From assembly GCF_000739575.1 (NCBI RefSeq), contig NZ_BBJO01000014.1, forward strand, positions 248,001 through 312,000: DNA of 64,000 nt, given 5' to 3'. Positions 33,450 to 42,647 of the stretch are shown here, in pieces. Each line of letters begins with the position of its first letter. The stretch's first letter is position 1. The DNA comes from Halobellus rufus (GTDB taxonomy: Archaea; Halobacteriota; Halobacteria; Halobacteriales; Haloferacaceae). The notes under the pieces were generated by a model that did no database searches, was not told the origin of the DNA, and saw only the letters and a program-made list of their open reading frames with translations. A program made the position numbers and the translations under genes.

Positions 33450-33671
33450 GTTCATTGCACCTGTTCATCTTTAATGTTCTCCACATCCAACCGTGCATAC
33501 ACCGAACGAACTCTCACACATCACGGTGTTAGTGGTCTCCTCAAATGAATCCATTCACTGATCATAGTTAATGAACAAGAGTAATTACTTTTGTTCATTG
33601 GTTGTGTTAATTAGAGTGTACAATGAATGTATGTAGTGAACAAATTTAGTGAATGAGATTGGTGAATGAAT
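33450..33671. repeat. Array of TGAACA/TGAATG elements upstream of parA
   Basis: At least eight copies of a short element, [AG]TGAA[CT][AG] or its complement, lie at 33450, 33462, 33545, 33571, 33591, 33622, 33636, 33649 and 33662, in DNA much richer in A and T than its surroundings. The array begins on the parA start and ends about 230 bases later. Iterated sites next to a ParA gene are typical of partition centromeres and autoregulatory operators. From 33672 to 33918 I see no further gene or element. Confidence 0.6.
33570..33599. repeat. 30-base near-perfect palindrome
   Basis: Fourteen of fifteen base pairs match around a centre at AATT (33583-33586). The left arm starts AATGAACAAGAGTAA and the right arm ends TTTTGTTCATT. 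It embeds two inverted copies of the ATGAACAA element of the surrounding array. A dimeric or tetrameric DNA-binding protein of the partition system is the likely reader. Confidence 0.75.
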
Positions 33672-33918
33672 ATTGTGGGTGTATGTACTCAACATAACCA
33701 ATGATTGGGTCTTTATCACGACACAGGCGATTGTACGTGCTGCGTCGTAGTCGTCTTCGACAATCGGGGGAGCAGTTCCCCTCTAACGGCTTCGCGGGAC
33801 TACGATTCCCCGGGTGGCGACCCCGGACTACCGGAGGCCATTCACTCGACGCGTTTGCAGTACGTTCTTACTACTGGCCGACGAGGGATCACGCGAGTCG
33901 CCCTGACTCAGTGATCCG

Positions 33919-34572
33919 ATGAACGTCGAACAATTCAAATCCGAACACGTCCCCACCGAATCGGCAGAGCCCTTCCAACTCGAAAACAGCTACACTCTCG
34001 ACGTCGCCGTCGACGGCTCCGTGATGGCGAAAGCCGGATCGATGATCGCCTACTCCGGCGACCTCTCGTTCACCGGCCGGGCGTCCGCGGAGGGCGGGAT
34101 CCGAGGGTTCCTGAAGGAGGCAGCCACGGGAGAGGGTACCCCGGTGATGTCCGTGGAGGGATCCGGCCACGTCTACTTCGCCGACCACGGAAAGAAGGTG
34201 CAGGTGCTCGAACTCGGTGCCGACGATTCGATCACCGTCAACGGCGAAGACGTCCTCGCCTTCGAGGACGACGTCTCCTACGAGATCAGTACGATCGACA
34301 GCCTCGCAGGATCGTTCGCGGGCGGATTCACGAACGTCTTCCTCGAAGGCCCGGGGTACGTCGCGATCACGACCCACGGCGACCCGCTCGTGTTGGAACC
34401 GCCGGTCGCGACCGATCCGAGCGCGACCGTCGCGTGGAGCGGGACGTCCCCGAACGTGCAGGTGAACCGCAGCCTGTCGGATATGATCGGTCAAGAGTCC
34501 GGCGAGCGTTATCAGATGAACTTCGAGGGACCGGAGGGCTTCGTCGTGGTCCAGCCCTACGAGGAACTGTGA
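33919..34572 (+). CDS. AIM24-family protein
   Basis: A 217-residue all-beta protein. The AIM24/TIGR00266 pattern is plain: FQLENSYTLDVAVDGSVMAK, AGSMIAYSGDLSFTGRASAE, GHVYFADHGKKVQVLELGAD, then LAGSFAGGFTNVFLEGPGYV. The fold is a double-stranded beta helix; the cellular role in archaea is unknown. It stands alone between the parA repeat region and the antiporter gene. Confidence 0.85.
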   Translation: MNVEQFKSEHVPTESAEPFQLENSYTLDVAVDGSVMAKAGSMIAYSGDLSFTGRASAEGGIRGFLKEAATGEGTPVMSVEGSGHVYFADHGKKVQVLELGADDSITVNGEDVLAFEDDVSYEISTIDSLAGSFAGGFTNVFLEGPGYVAITTHGDPLVLEPPVATDPSATVAWSGTSPNVQVNRSLSDMIGQESGERYQMNFEGPEGFVVVQPYEEL

Positions 34573-34675
34573 GTCGTCGCGGCATCCGATTCAGGGGCAA
34601 TGACAGATAAACGTCTGTCCGTTCCGATCGAAACCCCCGTCTTTTAGACTCCCGCGGCTGTTTTCCCGCAGTAGA

Positions 34676-35710
34676 ATGTCGCTCGGTGGTCCCTCGCTCA
34701 GTCCCGCGATCCATCTCCTCTTGGTCGTCGTCGCGACCGCGTTCATCTGGCTCGGGAGCGGATGGCTCGAAGAGTCGGCCGAGCATCTCTCCGCGTACTA
34801 CGGCCTCCCGGCCGTGGTTCAGGGATCGATCGTCGTCGCCATCGGATCGAGTTTCCCCGAGCTCGCGAGCGTCGTGGTGACCGCGCTCTCCGGGACGTTC
34901 AGTATGGGCGTGGGGGCGATCGTCGGCTCCGCGATCTTCAACATCCTCGTCATTCCCTCGCTCTCGGGTCTCATCAGCGACGGGCACCTGGAGACGAACC
35001 GGACTGTGGTGTACAAAGAAGCGCAGTTCTACATGCTCGCGGTCGCCGTGCTCGTCATCACGTTCGCGCTGGCGGTCATCTACAGCCCGGACCCGACTGG
35101 ACCGGCGCTGACCGGCGTGTTGACCCGCCCGCTCGCGATGCTCCCGCTGCTCCTGTACGGGCTGTACCTCTTCATCCAGTGGCAGGACGTGAGCGATCAC
35201 GACGCCCCCGCCCCGCCGGCAGGAATCGCCATCCGCCGCGAGTGGCTCCGACTCCTCGGCGGCTTGTTCGTCATCCTCGTCGGGGTCGAACAGCTCGTCG
35301 GCAGCGTCGAATCACTGGGACAGACGTTCGGGGTTCCGGAGTTCCTCGCTGGCGTGACCATCATCGCGGCCGTGACGAGCCTCCCGGATCTCCTCGTCAG
35401 CGTCCGCTCCGCCGCCTCCGGAAACGACGTCACGAGCCTCTCGAACGTCCTCGGATCGAACACCTTCGATCTGCTCGTCGCCATCCCGGTCGGGGTGTTG
35501 ATCGCCGGCAGCCTCCCCGTGAACTTCGCCGCGGCCGTCCCGATGCTGGGCGTTCTCACCTTTGCGACGATCCTCCTCTTCACGGTGCTCCGGACGGACC
35601 TCGTGATCACGGACCTGGAGTCGTCGCTCCTGCTCGCCGCCTACGGCGTGTTCGTCGGATGGATCGTCGCCGAAACGCTCGGCGTGACACAGTTCCTCAG
35701 GGGCGCGTGA
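34676..35710 (+). CDS. CaCA-family cation antiporter (Na+/Ca2+ exchanger-like)
   Basis: A 344-residue protein with about ten helices and the two alpha repeats of the family. The first is VVAIGSSFPELASVVVTALS with GAIVGSAIFNIL, and the second TIIAAVTSLPDLLVSVRSAA with NVLGSNTFDLLV. The paired acidic residues (E in SFPELAS and D in SLPDLLV) are the ion-binding ones. It exchanges Na+ or H+ for Ca2+ or a similar cation. CTTTTAGAC at about 34639-34647 may be its TATA element. Confidence 0.9.
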   Translation: MSLGGPSLSPAIHLLLVVVATAFIWLGSGWLEESAEHLSAYYGLPAVVQGSIVVAIGSSFPELASVVVTALSGTFSMGVGAIVGSAIFNILVIPSLSGLISDGHLETNRTVVYKEAQFYMLAVAVLVITFALAVIYSPDPTGPALTGVLTRPLAMLPLLLYGLYLFIQWQDVSDHDAPAPPAGIAIRREWLRLLGGLFVILVGVEQLVGSVESLGQTFGVPEFLAGVTIIAAVTSLPDLLVSVRSAASGNDVTSLSNVLGSNTFDLLVAIPVGVLIAGSLPVNFAAAVPMLGVLTFATILLFTVLRTDLVITDLESSLLLAAYGVFVGWIVAETLGVTQFLRGA

Positions 35711-35816
35711 GCGCCCGACGCGGACCAATCGGTTCCGGCGAGCGGCCGCCGTCCGAACGCGGGCCGCTCCCAGCCGACGCGATGGGATTTTGTCCTCGAC
35801 GACCGAAGGCGGGCGT

Positions 35817-36139
35817 ATGAGCGAAATCGACGCCGACAGACTCCTGCCCAACGACCGAGTGCAGCAAGCGGTCCTGAACGGCGACGTGACGCAGTTGACC
35901 CGGGGCGCGAGCAACCAGTACGCGGCCGAGGGTGACACCTTCGAGATCGAGGGTACCAGATTCGAGGTGTCGAGCGTCGAAACCCGGACGCTCGGCGAGT
36001 TCACTGACGCGACGCGCAACGGGAGGGATCGGAGTCGCTCGCGGCGTACAAACAGCGGATGAAACAGGTCCACCCCGGCGACTTCGAGTGGGACGACAGC
36101 GCCGAGGTCCTGACGTACCAGTTCGAGCGCGCGGACTGA
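35817..36139 (+). pseudogene. ASCH-domain protein with a one-base frameshift
   Basis: The first frame reads MSEIDADRLLPNDRVQQAVL, then GDTFEIEGTRFEVSSVETRT, LGEFTDA. The second frame reads ESLAAYKQRMKQVHPGDFEW and ends DDSAEVLTYQFERAD. Together they make one ASCH-type (RNA-binding-like) protein of about 107 residues. Adding one G after 36011 gives FTDADAQREGSESLAAYK, so the lesion is a single missing base. The total of 323 bases is one short of a whole number of codons. Confidence 0.75.
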
Positions 36140-36189
36140 GCGTTTCGCCGTCGGGCCCGACTGCTCTATCGCGCTCGTGGATTTTCCGA

Positions 36190-37062
36190 TCAGCCTCCGC
36201 GCACCGAGCCGCCGGGCTCCGTCCTCCGCGACGACGTCGCAGGACCGTCACCATTGGCGAGTAACTCGACTACAGACACGTCGTCACCCGTCGGTCGTAG
36301 GTCCCGCGCGGCCGCCGCCGAGAGCACGACGTTCGCGCCGACTGTGACCTCGTGGTCGGTCACCGACCGACACAAGGCCGCGAGCGATTCCCGGTACGCC
36401 GAGGATCGGTTCCGACTCCGCAGCACGACCGTCCCGTTGGACTCGTGGACCGTCCCGCGTTCGAGCACGTACAGTTCGACGGCGCGGCGTCGCGTTTCGC
36501 GGTCCACGTCCAACAGCCACGCGGGATGCGAGGGCGTCGTCGCGGCGTTCTTCCCGCCGCGGGGCGCTCCGGCGACGAACAGACAGCGCGCGAACACGGA
36601 GCCGTCGACGCTCGGGAGGAGTTCCGTCGGTCTCTCCGGAGAGTCGTCGTGCCGCCGCGTCGGCTCCACGCCCAGCGCGGTCAAGTACTCCCACAGTCGC
36701 CGTTCGACGTGCGGCGATGTCGGCGCGTACGCGACCGTCCATCGCCGGTCGATACTGCCACAGGCGAACACGCCGACCACTAATTCGGCGAACGCCGCGG
36801 TCGTCCGATCGCTCCTCGACCCGTCGAGCCACCCGCGCTGCCGGGCCGTCTCGACGCCCCGCACGGCGTCGGGCTGTCCGCCCGAGAGCCACCCGCGCAC
36901 GCGACTCGGCGGGAGTCCGAGGGCGTTCCCGACCGCCGTCCGTCCGGCCTCGGGGTGGCGATGTCGGTACTCCCGCACCGACTCGTAATCGCGGAGTTGC
37001 ACCGCGGGATCGTCGTAACTGCGGGGATCGTAGGTTCTAGCGAGCGCTATTTCGTCAATCAT
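36190..37062 (-). CDS. Helix-turn-helix protein with degenerate LAGLIDADG-like repeats
   Basis: A 290-residue protein from MIDEIALARTYD. Residues 27-60 (VREYRHRHPEAGRTAVGNAL, then LPPSRVRGWLSGG) look like a homeodomain-like helix-turn-helix. Two later segments, ELVVGVFACGSI (93-104) and AVELYVLERGTV (194-205), match the LAGLIDADG pattern, with the catalytic aspartates replaced by Cys and Arg. Such a tandem without acids would bind DNA but not cut it. I infer a transcription regulator derived from a homing endonuclease. It is downstream of the pilin gene on the same strand. Confidence 0.5.
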   Translation of the reverse strand: MIDEIALARTYDPRSYDDPAVQLRDYESVREYRHRHPEAGRTAVGNALGLPPSRVRGWLSGGQPDAVRGVETARQRGWLDGSRSDRTTAAFAELVVGVFACGSIDRRWTVAYAPTSPHVERRLWEYLTALGVEPTRRHDDSPERPTELLPSVDGSVFARCLFVAGAPRGGKNAATTPSHPAWLLDVDRETRRRAVELYVLERGTVHESNGTVVLRSRNRSSAYRESLAALCRSVTDHEVTVGANVVLSAAAARDLRPTGDDVSVVELLANGDGPATSSRRTEPGGSVRGG

Positions 37063-37135
37063 CGTGAACCGACTCCGGCGGGCTGGAAAATTCGACTGCC
37101 TCGGTGCCTCGAACGAAGAAAGTGAAGCTACCGAA

Positions 37136-37579
37136 CTACGGGCTTTCGTACTCGAAGGTCCGGAGCGTCGCGGAGTTGCTGCCATCCGCGGACTGCCAGG
37201 TGACGCGGATCGTGCCGCCGTTAGTCGAATCCGCCGTGACCTCGAAGCTGTCTCCTGAACTTACGGTATCACCAGTGATGCTGGTACTGAAGTTCGTAAC
37301 CACGTCACCACTGTTGTCAATGTCACCGCTCACGTAGAGATTTGATTTTTCGATCGAATCGCCAGCGGTATGGGTAATGGTAGCGTTTTCGTCGTTTCCG
37401 ATACTTGTCGAGTTGATCTCGAACGTCGCCTGCGGGGCCGACTGTCCGATACCCTGACCGAGGTTCAGTACGAATGCGCCGATGACGGCGGCGAGGATGA
37501 CCGTGATAGCGACCATCAGGATTACGCCGATGACCGGACTGACTGCGCGTTCTTCCGTGAATAACTGTTTGATGTTCAT
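37136..37579 (-). CDS. Archaeal type IV pilin
   Basis: A 147-residue prepilin from [20 protein letters not shown]. The class III signal ends [10 protein letters not shown], followed by a 20-residue hydrophobic helix ([18 protein letters not shown]). The remainder is a Ser/Thr/Asn-rich beta domain with N-glycosylation sites (NST, NDENAT, NFS). Archaeal prepilin peptidase would cut in the R-A-V-S-P-V-I-G region before assembly into adhesion pili. AGAGGTCAAACGGAC before the start contains an AGGT ribosome-binding sequence. Confidence 0.9.
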   Translation of the reverse strand: MNIKQLFTEERAVSPVIGVILMVAITVILAAVIGAFVLNLGQGIGQSAPQATFEINSTSIGNDENATITHTAGDSIEKSNLYVSGDIDNSGDVVTNFSTSITGDTVSSGDSFEVTADSTNGGTIRVTWQSADGSNSATLRTFEYESP

Positions 37580-37617
37580 GTCCGTTTGACCTCTGGATAC
37601 CACTTGATTGAGAGTAC

Positions 37618-37627
37618 GTATAATATT
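37618..37627 (-). promoter_or_regulatory. TATA-like box of the pilin gene
   Basis: Read on the reverse strand the sequence is AATATTATAC, about 40 bases before the pilin ATG. This leaves a short leader that includes the AGGT ribosome-binding sequence. Confidence 0.5.
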
Positions 37628-37796
37628 ATTGACCTAATTATCAGAACTGGTAGTAGGCGGACAGATACGGTGTCAGCTTCGGGAACGACGGAACCGGGAC
37701 AGATAGTAACAACCACGTGAACTGGCCTGTGCAGCGTGGTACCACCTCGGACGCGAGGAACCGGCCATTTATCCGTCCCGCCGACGTATTGAACCT

Positions 37797-38081
37797 GTGA
37801 CTGAAGAATCAGGGCGTCGGAACCTACGGATGCCCCACGGAGAGGAGCTGTTCGCGGTCGTCACCGAGCACAACGGTGGCAATCACGTTCGCGTGCGATG
37901 TGCAGACGGGAAGAACCGGATGGGCCGTATCCCCGGCCGGATGAAGTACCGCACCTGGATCAACGAGGGCGACGTCGTCCTCGTCGAACCCTGGGACTGG
38001 CAGGACGAGAAGGCCAACATCGAGTGGCGCTACTCCGAGCAGGACGCCGAGCAGCTCCGCGAAGAAGGCCACATCGAATAG
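37797..38081 (+). CDS. eif1A: Translation initiation factor aIF1A (eIF1A)
   Basis: A 94-residue OB-fold protein starting at a [42 protein letters not shown] and [20 protein letters not shown] are the diagnostic eIF1A segments. It binds the ribosomal A site during start selection. CATTTATCC about 21-26 bases before the GTG is a reasonable TATA element for a leaderless mRNA. The gene is an archaeal marker. Confidence 0.96.
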   Translation: MTEESGRRNLRMPHGEELFAVVTEHNGGNHVRVRCADGKNRMGRIPGRMKYRTWINEGDVVLVEPWDWQDEKANIEWRYSEQDAEQLREEGHIE

Positions 38082-38092
38082 CCGCTTTTCCC

Positions 38093-38464
38093 TCACGCGG
38101 ACTCGCGACGGTACAGGACGACCAGTACGACGATCAGCAGTAGCTGTGCGACTTTGTCGGCGATTCCCAGCGGCGAGAAGTCGGGCGCGTTGACGACGTA
38201 CCACGCGACGATCTGCCCGGCGGTGAACGGGATCCCGAGCAGGTACATCAGCGAGCGCCGGTAGTCGACCAAGACGGCGACGCTCCCGCCGAGGAACCCG
38301 ACCCCGGCGACGAGGAACGCCCACCCGAGCGGGCTCGTGATGAAACTCACCCCGAGCGCGAGGTGGATGACGCCGCTGATCACCGCCAGTGCGATGCCCG
38401 CCCAGTGGACGCCCGTCAGCGAGTTCGTGTGCAGGGTGAGACCGCCGGCCGTTTGCGTTGCCAT
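38093..38464 (-). CDS. Small four-helix membrane protein of unknown function
   Basis: A 123-residue protein with four predicted membrane helices: roughly residues 18-37, 41-64, 71-90 and 100-118. The helix WAGIALAVISGVIHLALGVS is followed by a conserved-looking GWAFLVAGVGFLGGSVAVLV and an R-R-S-L-M-Y-L-L-G-I-P-F-T segment. This is the pattern of haloarchaeal DUF7475-type proteins; I know no function. It converges on eIF1A. Confidence 0.75.
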   Translation of the reverse strand: MATQTAGGLTLHTNSLTGVHWAGIALAVISGVIHLALGVSFITSPLGWAFLVAGVGFLGGSVAVLVDYRRSLMYLLGIPFTAGQIVAWYVVNAPDFSPLGIADKVAQLLLIVVLVVLYRRESA

Positions 38465-38490
38465 ATGTTCACAAACGACTCGATGGATCT

Positions 38491-39603
38491 TTAATCTAGG
38501 GCCCGATCGACGTGGTCGCGAATCGCCGCTCGGAAGCGCGAGCGACCGAATCGGTCCGATGGCGTCTCGGGGGGCTGGTCGCGTTCGATCGCCGCCCCGA
38601 GCAGTCCGATCGCCTCATCGACCGACCCGAACAGGCGGTCATCGCGCCCGCCGAGGATCTCCCGCTGTCCGCCGCTGTCGGGCGCGAAGGCGATCATCCC
38701 CGCGGCGACGTACTCCGCGACGGACATCCCGAAGTGCTCCCGGGGTTTGAGATTCAACCCGTACTTGTGCGCCCCGAGCAGTTCCTCGAGGCGCGCCCTG
38801 GGGACGTCGCGCTCGACGGTGACGTACGGCCGTTCGGCGGCCGCCGCCTCGACCCGGTCGGCGTACTGGCGGTACGACCGCGGGGCCGCGCCGACGACGT
38901 GGAGGTGGACGTCGTGGCCGCGCTCCCGGACGCCGTCGACCACTTCGACGGCGTCGAGGATGCGCTTGTCGGGCGCGATACGCCCCACGACGACGACGCC
39001 GTCCTCCCGGTCGTCCCAGTCGGCCTGCGGTTCGATCGGATCGACCGGCGGATGCACGACAGTCGGTTCGACGCCGTAGACGCCCGCGAACACGTCGGCC
39101 GTCCACGAGGAGTTCGCTAGCATCGTGACGTCCTCGAAACTACCTCGATCGGGTCCCGCGAGTCGGCTCCAGAGCCGATTCAATGCTCCAGACGCGTCGG
39201 GCACTCGATCCGCGTGGAACTGCGGGTAGTGGACGTACTGCACCGACGGGACCGAGAAATCGAACTCGTTGGCCGTGCTCACCGCGAGATCGAAGGTGTC
39301 GGCCTCGAGTTCGAAGGAACGGCGGACGAGGACACTCCGGAGCGGCAACTGCGGTCCGAGGAGCGGCGCGGCAGTCGACAGCGCCTTGGCGGTCGTCGAT
39401 CCACCGCGTGGGCTTCGGACGTCGATTCCGTCGACGTCGAGACCGACGCCGAACCGCCGGGCGAGCGTCTCCAACGACGTCTCCGAGAGCGTGAACAGAG
39501 TGACGTCGTGCTCGCGCTGGAGCGCTTCGCAGACCGACAGACAGACCGCGTCGGCCCCGCCCTGGAAATCCAGCGTGTTGTGGACGACGGCGACCCGGGC
39601 CAT
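38491..39603 (-). CDS. Glycosyltransferase, GT4 family
   Basis: A 370-residue GT-B enzyme. The N-terminal acceptor domain begins MARVAVVHNTLDFQGGADAV. The donor domain has VVVVGRIAPDKRILDAVEVV and the E-x7-E motif in REHFGMSVAEYVAAGMIAFA, then DSGGQREIL. The second half resembles Alg11-type mannosyltransferases. It transfers a nucleotide- or lipid-linked sugar, probably for protein or surface glycosylation. It is the last gene of the reverse-strand run that includes the kinase and the second importer, 72 bases after the kinase stop, so a metabolic link is uncertain. Confidence 0.88.
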   Translation of the reverse strand: MARVAVVHNTLDFQGGADAVCLSVCEALQREHDVTLFTLSETSLETLARRFGVGLDVDGIDVRSPRGGSTTAKALSTAAPLLGPQLPLRSVLVRRSFELEADTFDLAVSTANEFDFSVPSVQYVHYPQFHADRVPDASGALNRLWSRLAGPDRGSFEDVTMLANSSWTADVFAGVYGVEPTVVHPPVDPIEPQADWDDREDGVVVVGRIAPDKRILDAVEVVDGVRERGHDVHLHVVGAAPRSYRQYADRVEAAAAERPYVTVERDVPRARLEELLGAHKYGLNLKPREHFGMSVAEYVAAGMIAFAPDSGGQREILGGRDDRLFGSVDEAIGLLGAAIERDQPPETPSDRFGRSRFRAAIRDHVDRALD

Positions 39604-39675
39604 ATGCGCTGTTCGGACCGTCCCGGTATTACTCCGTTGGCCCTCCGGTCTCCAGAAGGCTGGTTGCGGTGGTGA

Positions 39676-41199
39676 TCACTCGCCTTTCTCGGTGAACGCC
39701 ACCTCGAACGCGTCGGCGCGTGCGGACCAAAGCGGCCGCATCTCCCGGCTGATCTCGGCGAACGTCTCGTACAGCGTCTCGTATCCCTCCGTGAGGTTTT
39801 CGCGCGGTTCGTACCGACGGTCGATCGTCACCACGGTATCGACCGCCGATTCGAGGGAGGGATACCGGTCCAGTGCGACCGCGAGAAAGATGGCCGCGCC
39901 CTTAGCGCCGTGCTCGGATCCCGCGGGAACCACGACCGGTCGCCGGAGGCAGTCGGCTACGAGCTGACACCACAGCTCCGAACGCGTTCCGCCGCCGCTC
40001 AGCGTCACCTCTGCGGGACTGGCCGGCAGGTGTTCCACGCAGTCACGGACAGCGAAAGACAGCCCCTCGTACACCGCTCGGACCAACTGCTCGGTGCTGT
40101 GTTCGGGCGACAACCCGACGAACTGTCCTCGCGCGTCCGGCTCGACGAACGGACCGCGTTCGCCGGACGTGCTCAGATACGGGTGATACATCACGCCGCC
40201 GCTGCCCGGTTCGGCAGCCGCGGCCAACTCCTCCAGCGTCTCGATGTCTATTCCCCCCGCAATCGCATCGGCCGCCCACTCGAGGCTCGGTGTCCCGGCG
40301 TTCGACCCGATCGCGTACGTCCAGAGCCCGTCGACGCCGACGCTCATTTGGATGCCCGACGTCTCCGATTGCGGGCCGTCGACGAACACCTGTTGGGTCA
40401 GCGACGTCCCGAGCGTGACGGCGGTGCCACCGGTGGTCGCCGCGCCAGTTCCGACCGCAGACGCCGGGACGTCGAAGGCTCCGGAAACCACCGGTAGACC
40501 GGGTTCCAGACTGGTCGCATCCGCTGCACGTTCGGAAACCCTTCCGACGATCTCCGTCGGGGCCGAAAGCCGCGGTAGCGTCTCCTTCGCTGCGGGGAGA
40601 TCGACGAGATCGAAAACGCTCCGATCGTACCGCTCGGTCGATTTGCTCAGGTAGGGCACTGTCGCCTCGCTGTGGTCGATCGATCGCTCGCCGGTCAGCT
40701 TGTACGTGAGCCAGTCCTTACAGGAAAGCACCGTATCGACGCGCTCGAACCGGTCGGGTTCCTCGCGTTTCAGCCACGCCAACAGCGGGAGGCTCATTCC
40801 GGGATACGGGGCCGAGCCGCACCGTTCGATGATCTCTGCGAGTCGCCCATCTGTTTCCCACCTCTCGAGGATCTCTGCGGCACGGCTGTCAGACCAGAGC
40901 ACGGCGTTCCGCACCGGATCCCCCGACTCGGTGACCGCCCACAGGCCGTCCCCTTGCCCAGTGATACCAACGCCGATCGGATCAGCCCCGTCGGGAAGCG
41001 CTTCGGTCACTCCGCGGATCGCCGCGGCCGTGTGCCGCCACACCGTTGGCATCTCCTGTTCTACGTATCCGTGCGCCGGTCTGAGCGTCTGCGTCTCTCG
41101 GGTGGCGGTCGTGAGCTCTGTGCCGTCGGTGTCGAACGCTACGGCCTTGATCGCGGATGTCCCCGCGTCGACGGCCAGTAGGACTTCCGTCTGTTTCAT
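39676..41199 (-). CDS. FGGY-family carbohydrate kinase
   Basis: A 507-residue sugar kinase. The first ATP loop is LLAVDAGTSAIKAVAFDTDG, the substrate region ITGQGDGLWAVTESGDPVRN with AVLWSDSRA, and the second phosphate loop VTLSGGGTRSELWCQLVADC. The catalytic aspartate is in SGAFDVPASAVGTG. Sequence context is nearest to L-xylulose, ribulose or erythritol kinases. It directly follows the second importer's binding protein (54 bases), so the imported compound may be its substrate. Confidence 0.9.
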   Translation of the reverse strand: MKQTEVLLAVDAGTSAIKAVAFDTDGTELTTATRETQTLRPAHGYVEQEMPTVWRHTAAAIRGVTEALPDGADPIGVGITGQGDGLWAVTESGDPVRNAVLWSDSRAAEILERWETDGRLAEIIERCGSAPYPGMSLPLLAWLKREEPDRFERVDTVLSCKDWLTYKLTGERSIDHSEATVPYLSKSTERYDRSVFDLVDLPAAKETLPRLSAPTEIVGRVSERAADATSLEPGLPVVSGAFDVPASAVGTGAATTGGTAVTLGTSLTQQVFVDGPQSETSGIQMSVGVDGLWTYAIGSNAGTPSLEWAADAIAGGIDIETLEELAAAAEPGSGGVMYHPYLSTSGERGPFVEPDARGQFVGLSPEHSTEQLVRAVYEGLSFAVRDCVEHLPASPAEVTLSGGGTRSELWCQLVADCLRRPVVVPAGSEHGAKGAAIFLAVALDRYPSLESAVDTVVTIDRRYEPRENLTEGYETLYETFAEISREMRPLWSARADAFEVAFTEKGE

Positions 41200-41253
41200 A
41201 CGATTGTTATCCCATCGACCTTCTGTTCGGTATCGCCTCGGGCTCCTGTCTGC

Positions 41254-42588
41254 CTACAGGCTGCAGCCGGTCTCTTCGCACGGGCGGATGGCTTCGTCCC
41301 CGGACACTGTCTCGAGTAGTTCCACGGCCGGAATCTCGTCCCCTTCGACCACCTCGCCGGTCCAGACGGGATTGACCGCCTGGTGATCGCACGCCCTGAA
41401 CCGCGTGGTCCCTAGCGCTGTCGTCACCGATAGGTCTTCGAGGGCCGTCGCGACGGCGGCTGGGTCGCTCGTCCCAGCCTCCTGAATCCCGTGTGCGGTC
41501 ATTCGGATCATATCGTATCCGACGCGCGCGAAGCTCCCGGGAACGCCGTCGTACTCCTCGCGGTAGGCCTCAACGAACTGCTCGTTGTCCCCAGTCTCCA
41601 GTTTGTGGTTGTACAGGGTCGAGGAGTACGCGCCGATCGCGTCGGACCCCAACGCCTGACGACTCACTTGTGCGAAGATCGCGGTTCCGATGAGGTCGAC
41701 CTGGTCTGTCAGCCCCGCGCTGTTGGCCTGTTTCACGAAGTTGATCAGATCCGCACCGGTGTCCGGAACCGCGAGGACGTCCGCCTCGGAGTTCGAGATG
41801 TTGCTGATCTGCGGTCCGTAGTTGCTGGTTCCCTTGTCGGGTATCGTCTTCCCAACGACCTCGATATCCAGACCGCGGGCTTCGATCCGGCGTTCGATCT
41901 GTTCGACGGCCGAGTTCCCGTAGGCGTCGTCGGTCGTGTGGATCCACATCTTGGTTCCGAGCTCTGCGGCCGCGAAGTCGGCGAGTCCGGCCATCTGCTG
42001 GGCCGCGTTCGTCTCGGCCCGGAACGTGTTGCCGTTGCAGCTTTCGCCCGTCAGTTCGATCGTCGCCGCCCCCGACGTGTACACGACGTCCCGGTCGCTC
42101 ACGTAGTCGGCGACCGCCAGTGCGACGGAGCTTTCGAGCGCACCGACCACGTAGGCGGCCCCGTCGTTTTCCACCACCTGCTCGGCCCGCTGCAGCCCGG
42201 TCGAGGGATCCGTCTGCGTGTCCTCGTACACCGCGTCGATCTCGAAGTCGAACTCGTCGCTCTCGTTGACGTATTTGACACCTAACTCTGCGCCCTGCCG
42301 CTGCGCCGTCCCGAGCGGTGCCGACGGCCCGCTTTCGGGAACCAAGACTCCGAAGGTGACGGGGCCGAGGTCGCTCCCGCTGCTCTCCGACGTCTGTTCG
42401 CTGTCGGTGTCGCGTTCAGTGTCTGTCTCGTCGCTTCCGCCATCTCCCGTCTGCTGGACGCAGCCCGCGGTGCTCAGCGCCGTCGCGAGCGCGCCGGCCC
42501 CGAGGCCGCGTAGCGCGCGTCTCCGCCCGATTTTCGTCTCCGATGTCGACTGGCCGGTGTCGGCACGATCCACGGTATCTCCGTTCAT
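41254..42588 (-). CDS. ABC transporter substrate-binding lipoprotein (Liv type), second system
   Basis: A 444-residue type I binding protein. A Tat motif (GRRRALRGLGAG) sits late, at about residue 22, with lipobox STAGC at 39-43, and then a Thr/Asp/Ser/Glu-rich linker. The mature domain begins VTFGVLVPESGPSAPLGTAQ. It is the solute receptor of the importer encoded upstream and is followed by a sugar kinase. Ligands of this fold include amino acids, amides and aromatic acids; a kinase partner is unusual. Confidence 0.9.
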   Translation of the reverse strand: MNGDTVDRADTGQSTSETKIGRRRALRGLGAGALATALSTAGCVQQTGDGGSDETDTERDTDSEQTSESSGSDLGPVTFGVLVPESGPSAPLGTAQRQGAELGVKYVNESDEFDFEIDAVYEDTQTDPSTGLQRAEQVVENDGAAYVVGALESSVALAVADYVSDRDVVYTSGAATIELTGESCNGNTFRAETNAAQQMAGLADFAAAELGTKMWIHTTDDAYGNSAVEQIERRIEARGLDIEVVGKTIPDKGTSNYGPQISNISNSEADVLAVPDTGADLINFVKQANSAGLTDQVDLIGTAIFAQVSRQALGSDAIGAYSSTLYNHKLETGDNEQFVEAYREEYDGVPGSFARVGYDMIRMTAHGIQEAGTSDPAAVATALEDLSVTTALGTTRFRACDHQAVNPVWTGEVVEGDEIPAVELLETVSGDEAIRPCEETGCSL

Positions 42589-42647
42589 ACCTCCCGCTCT
42601 CGATCTACGTTATAAAATGGTACGGACTCCGATCGCTGCTTCCGAGG

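Noticed and set aside
33701-33922. Two overlapping short plus-strand frames upstream of the AIM24 gene
   Set aside because: They are basic or of mixed composition, overlap each other, resemble no family, and have no convincing promoter.
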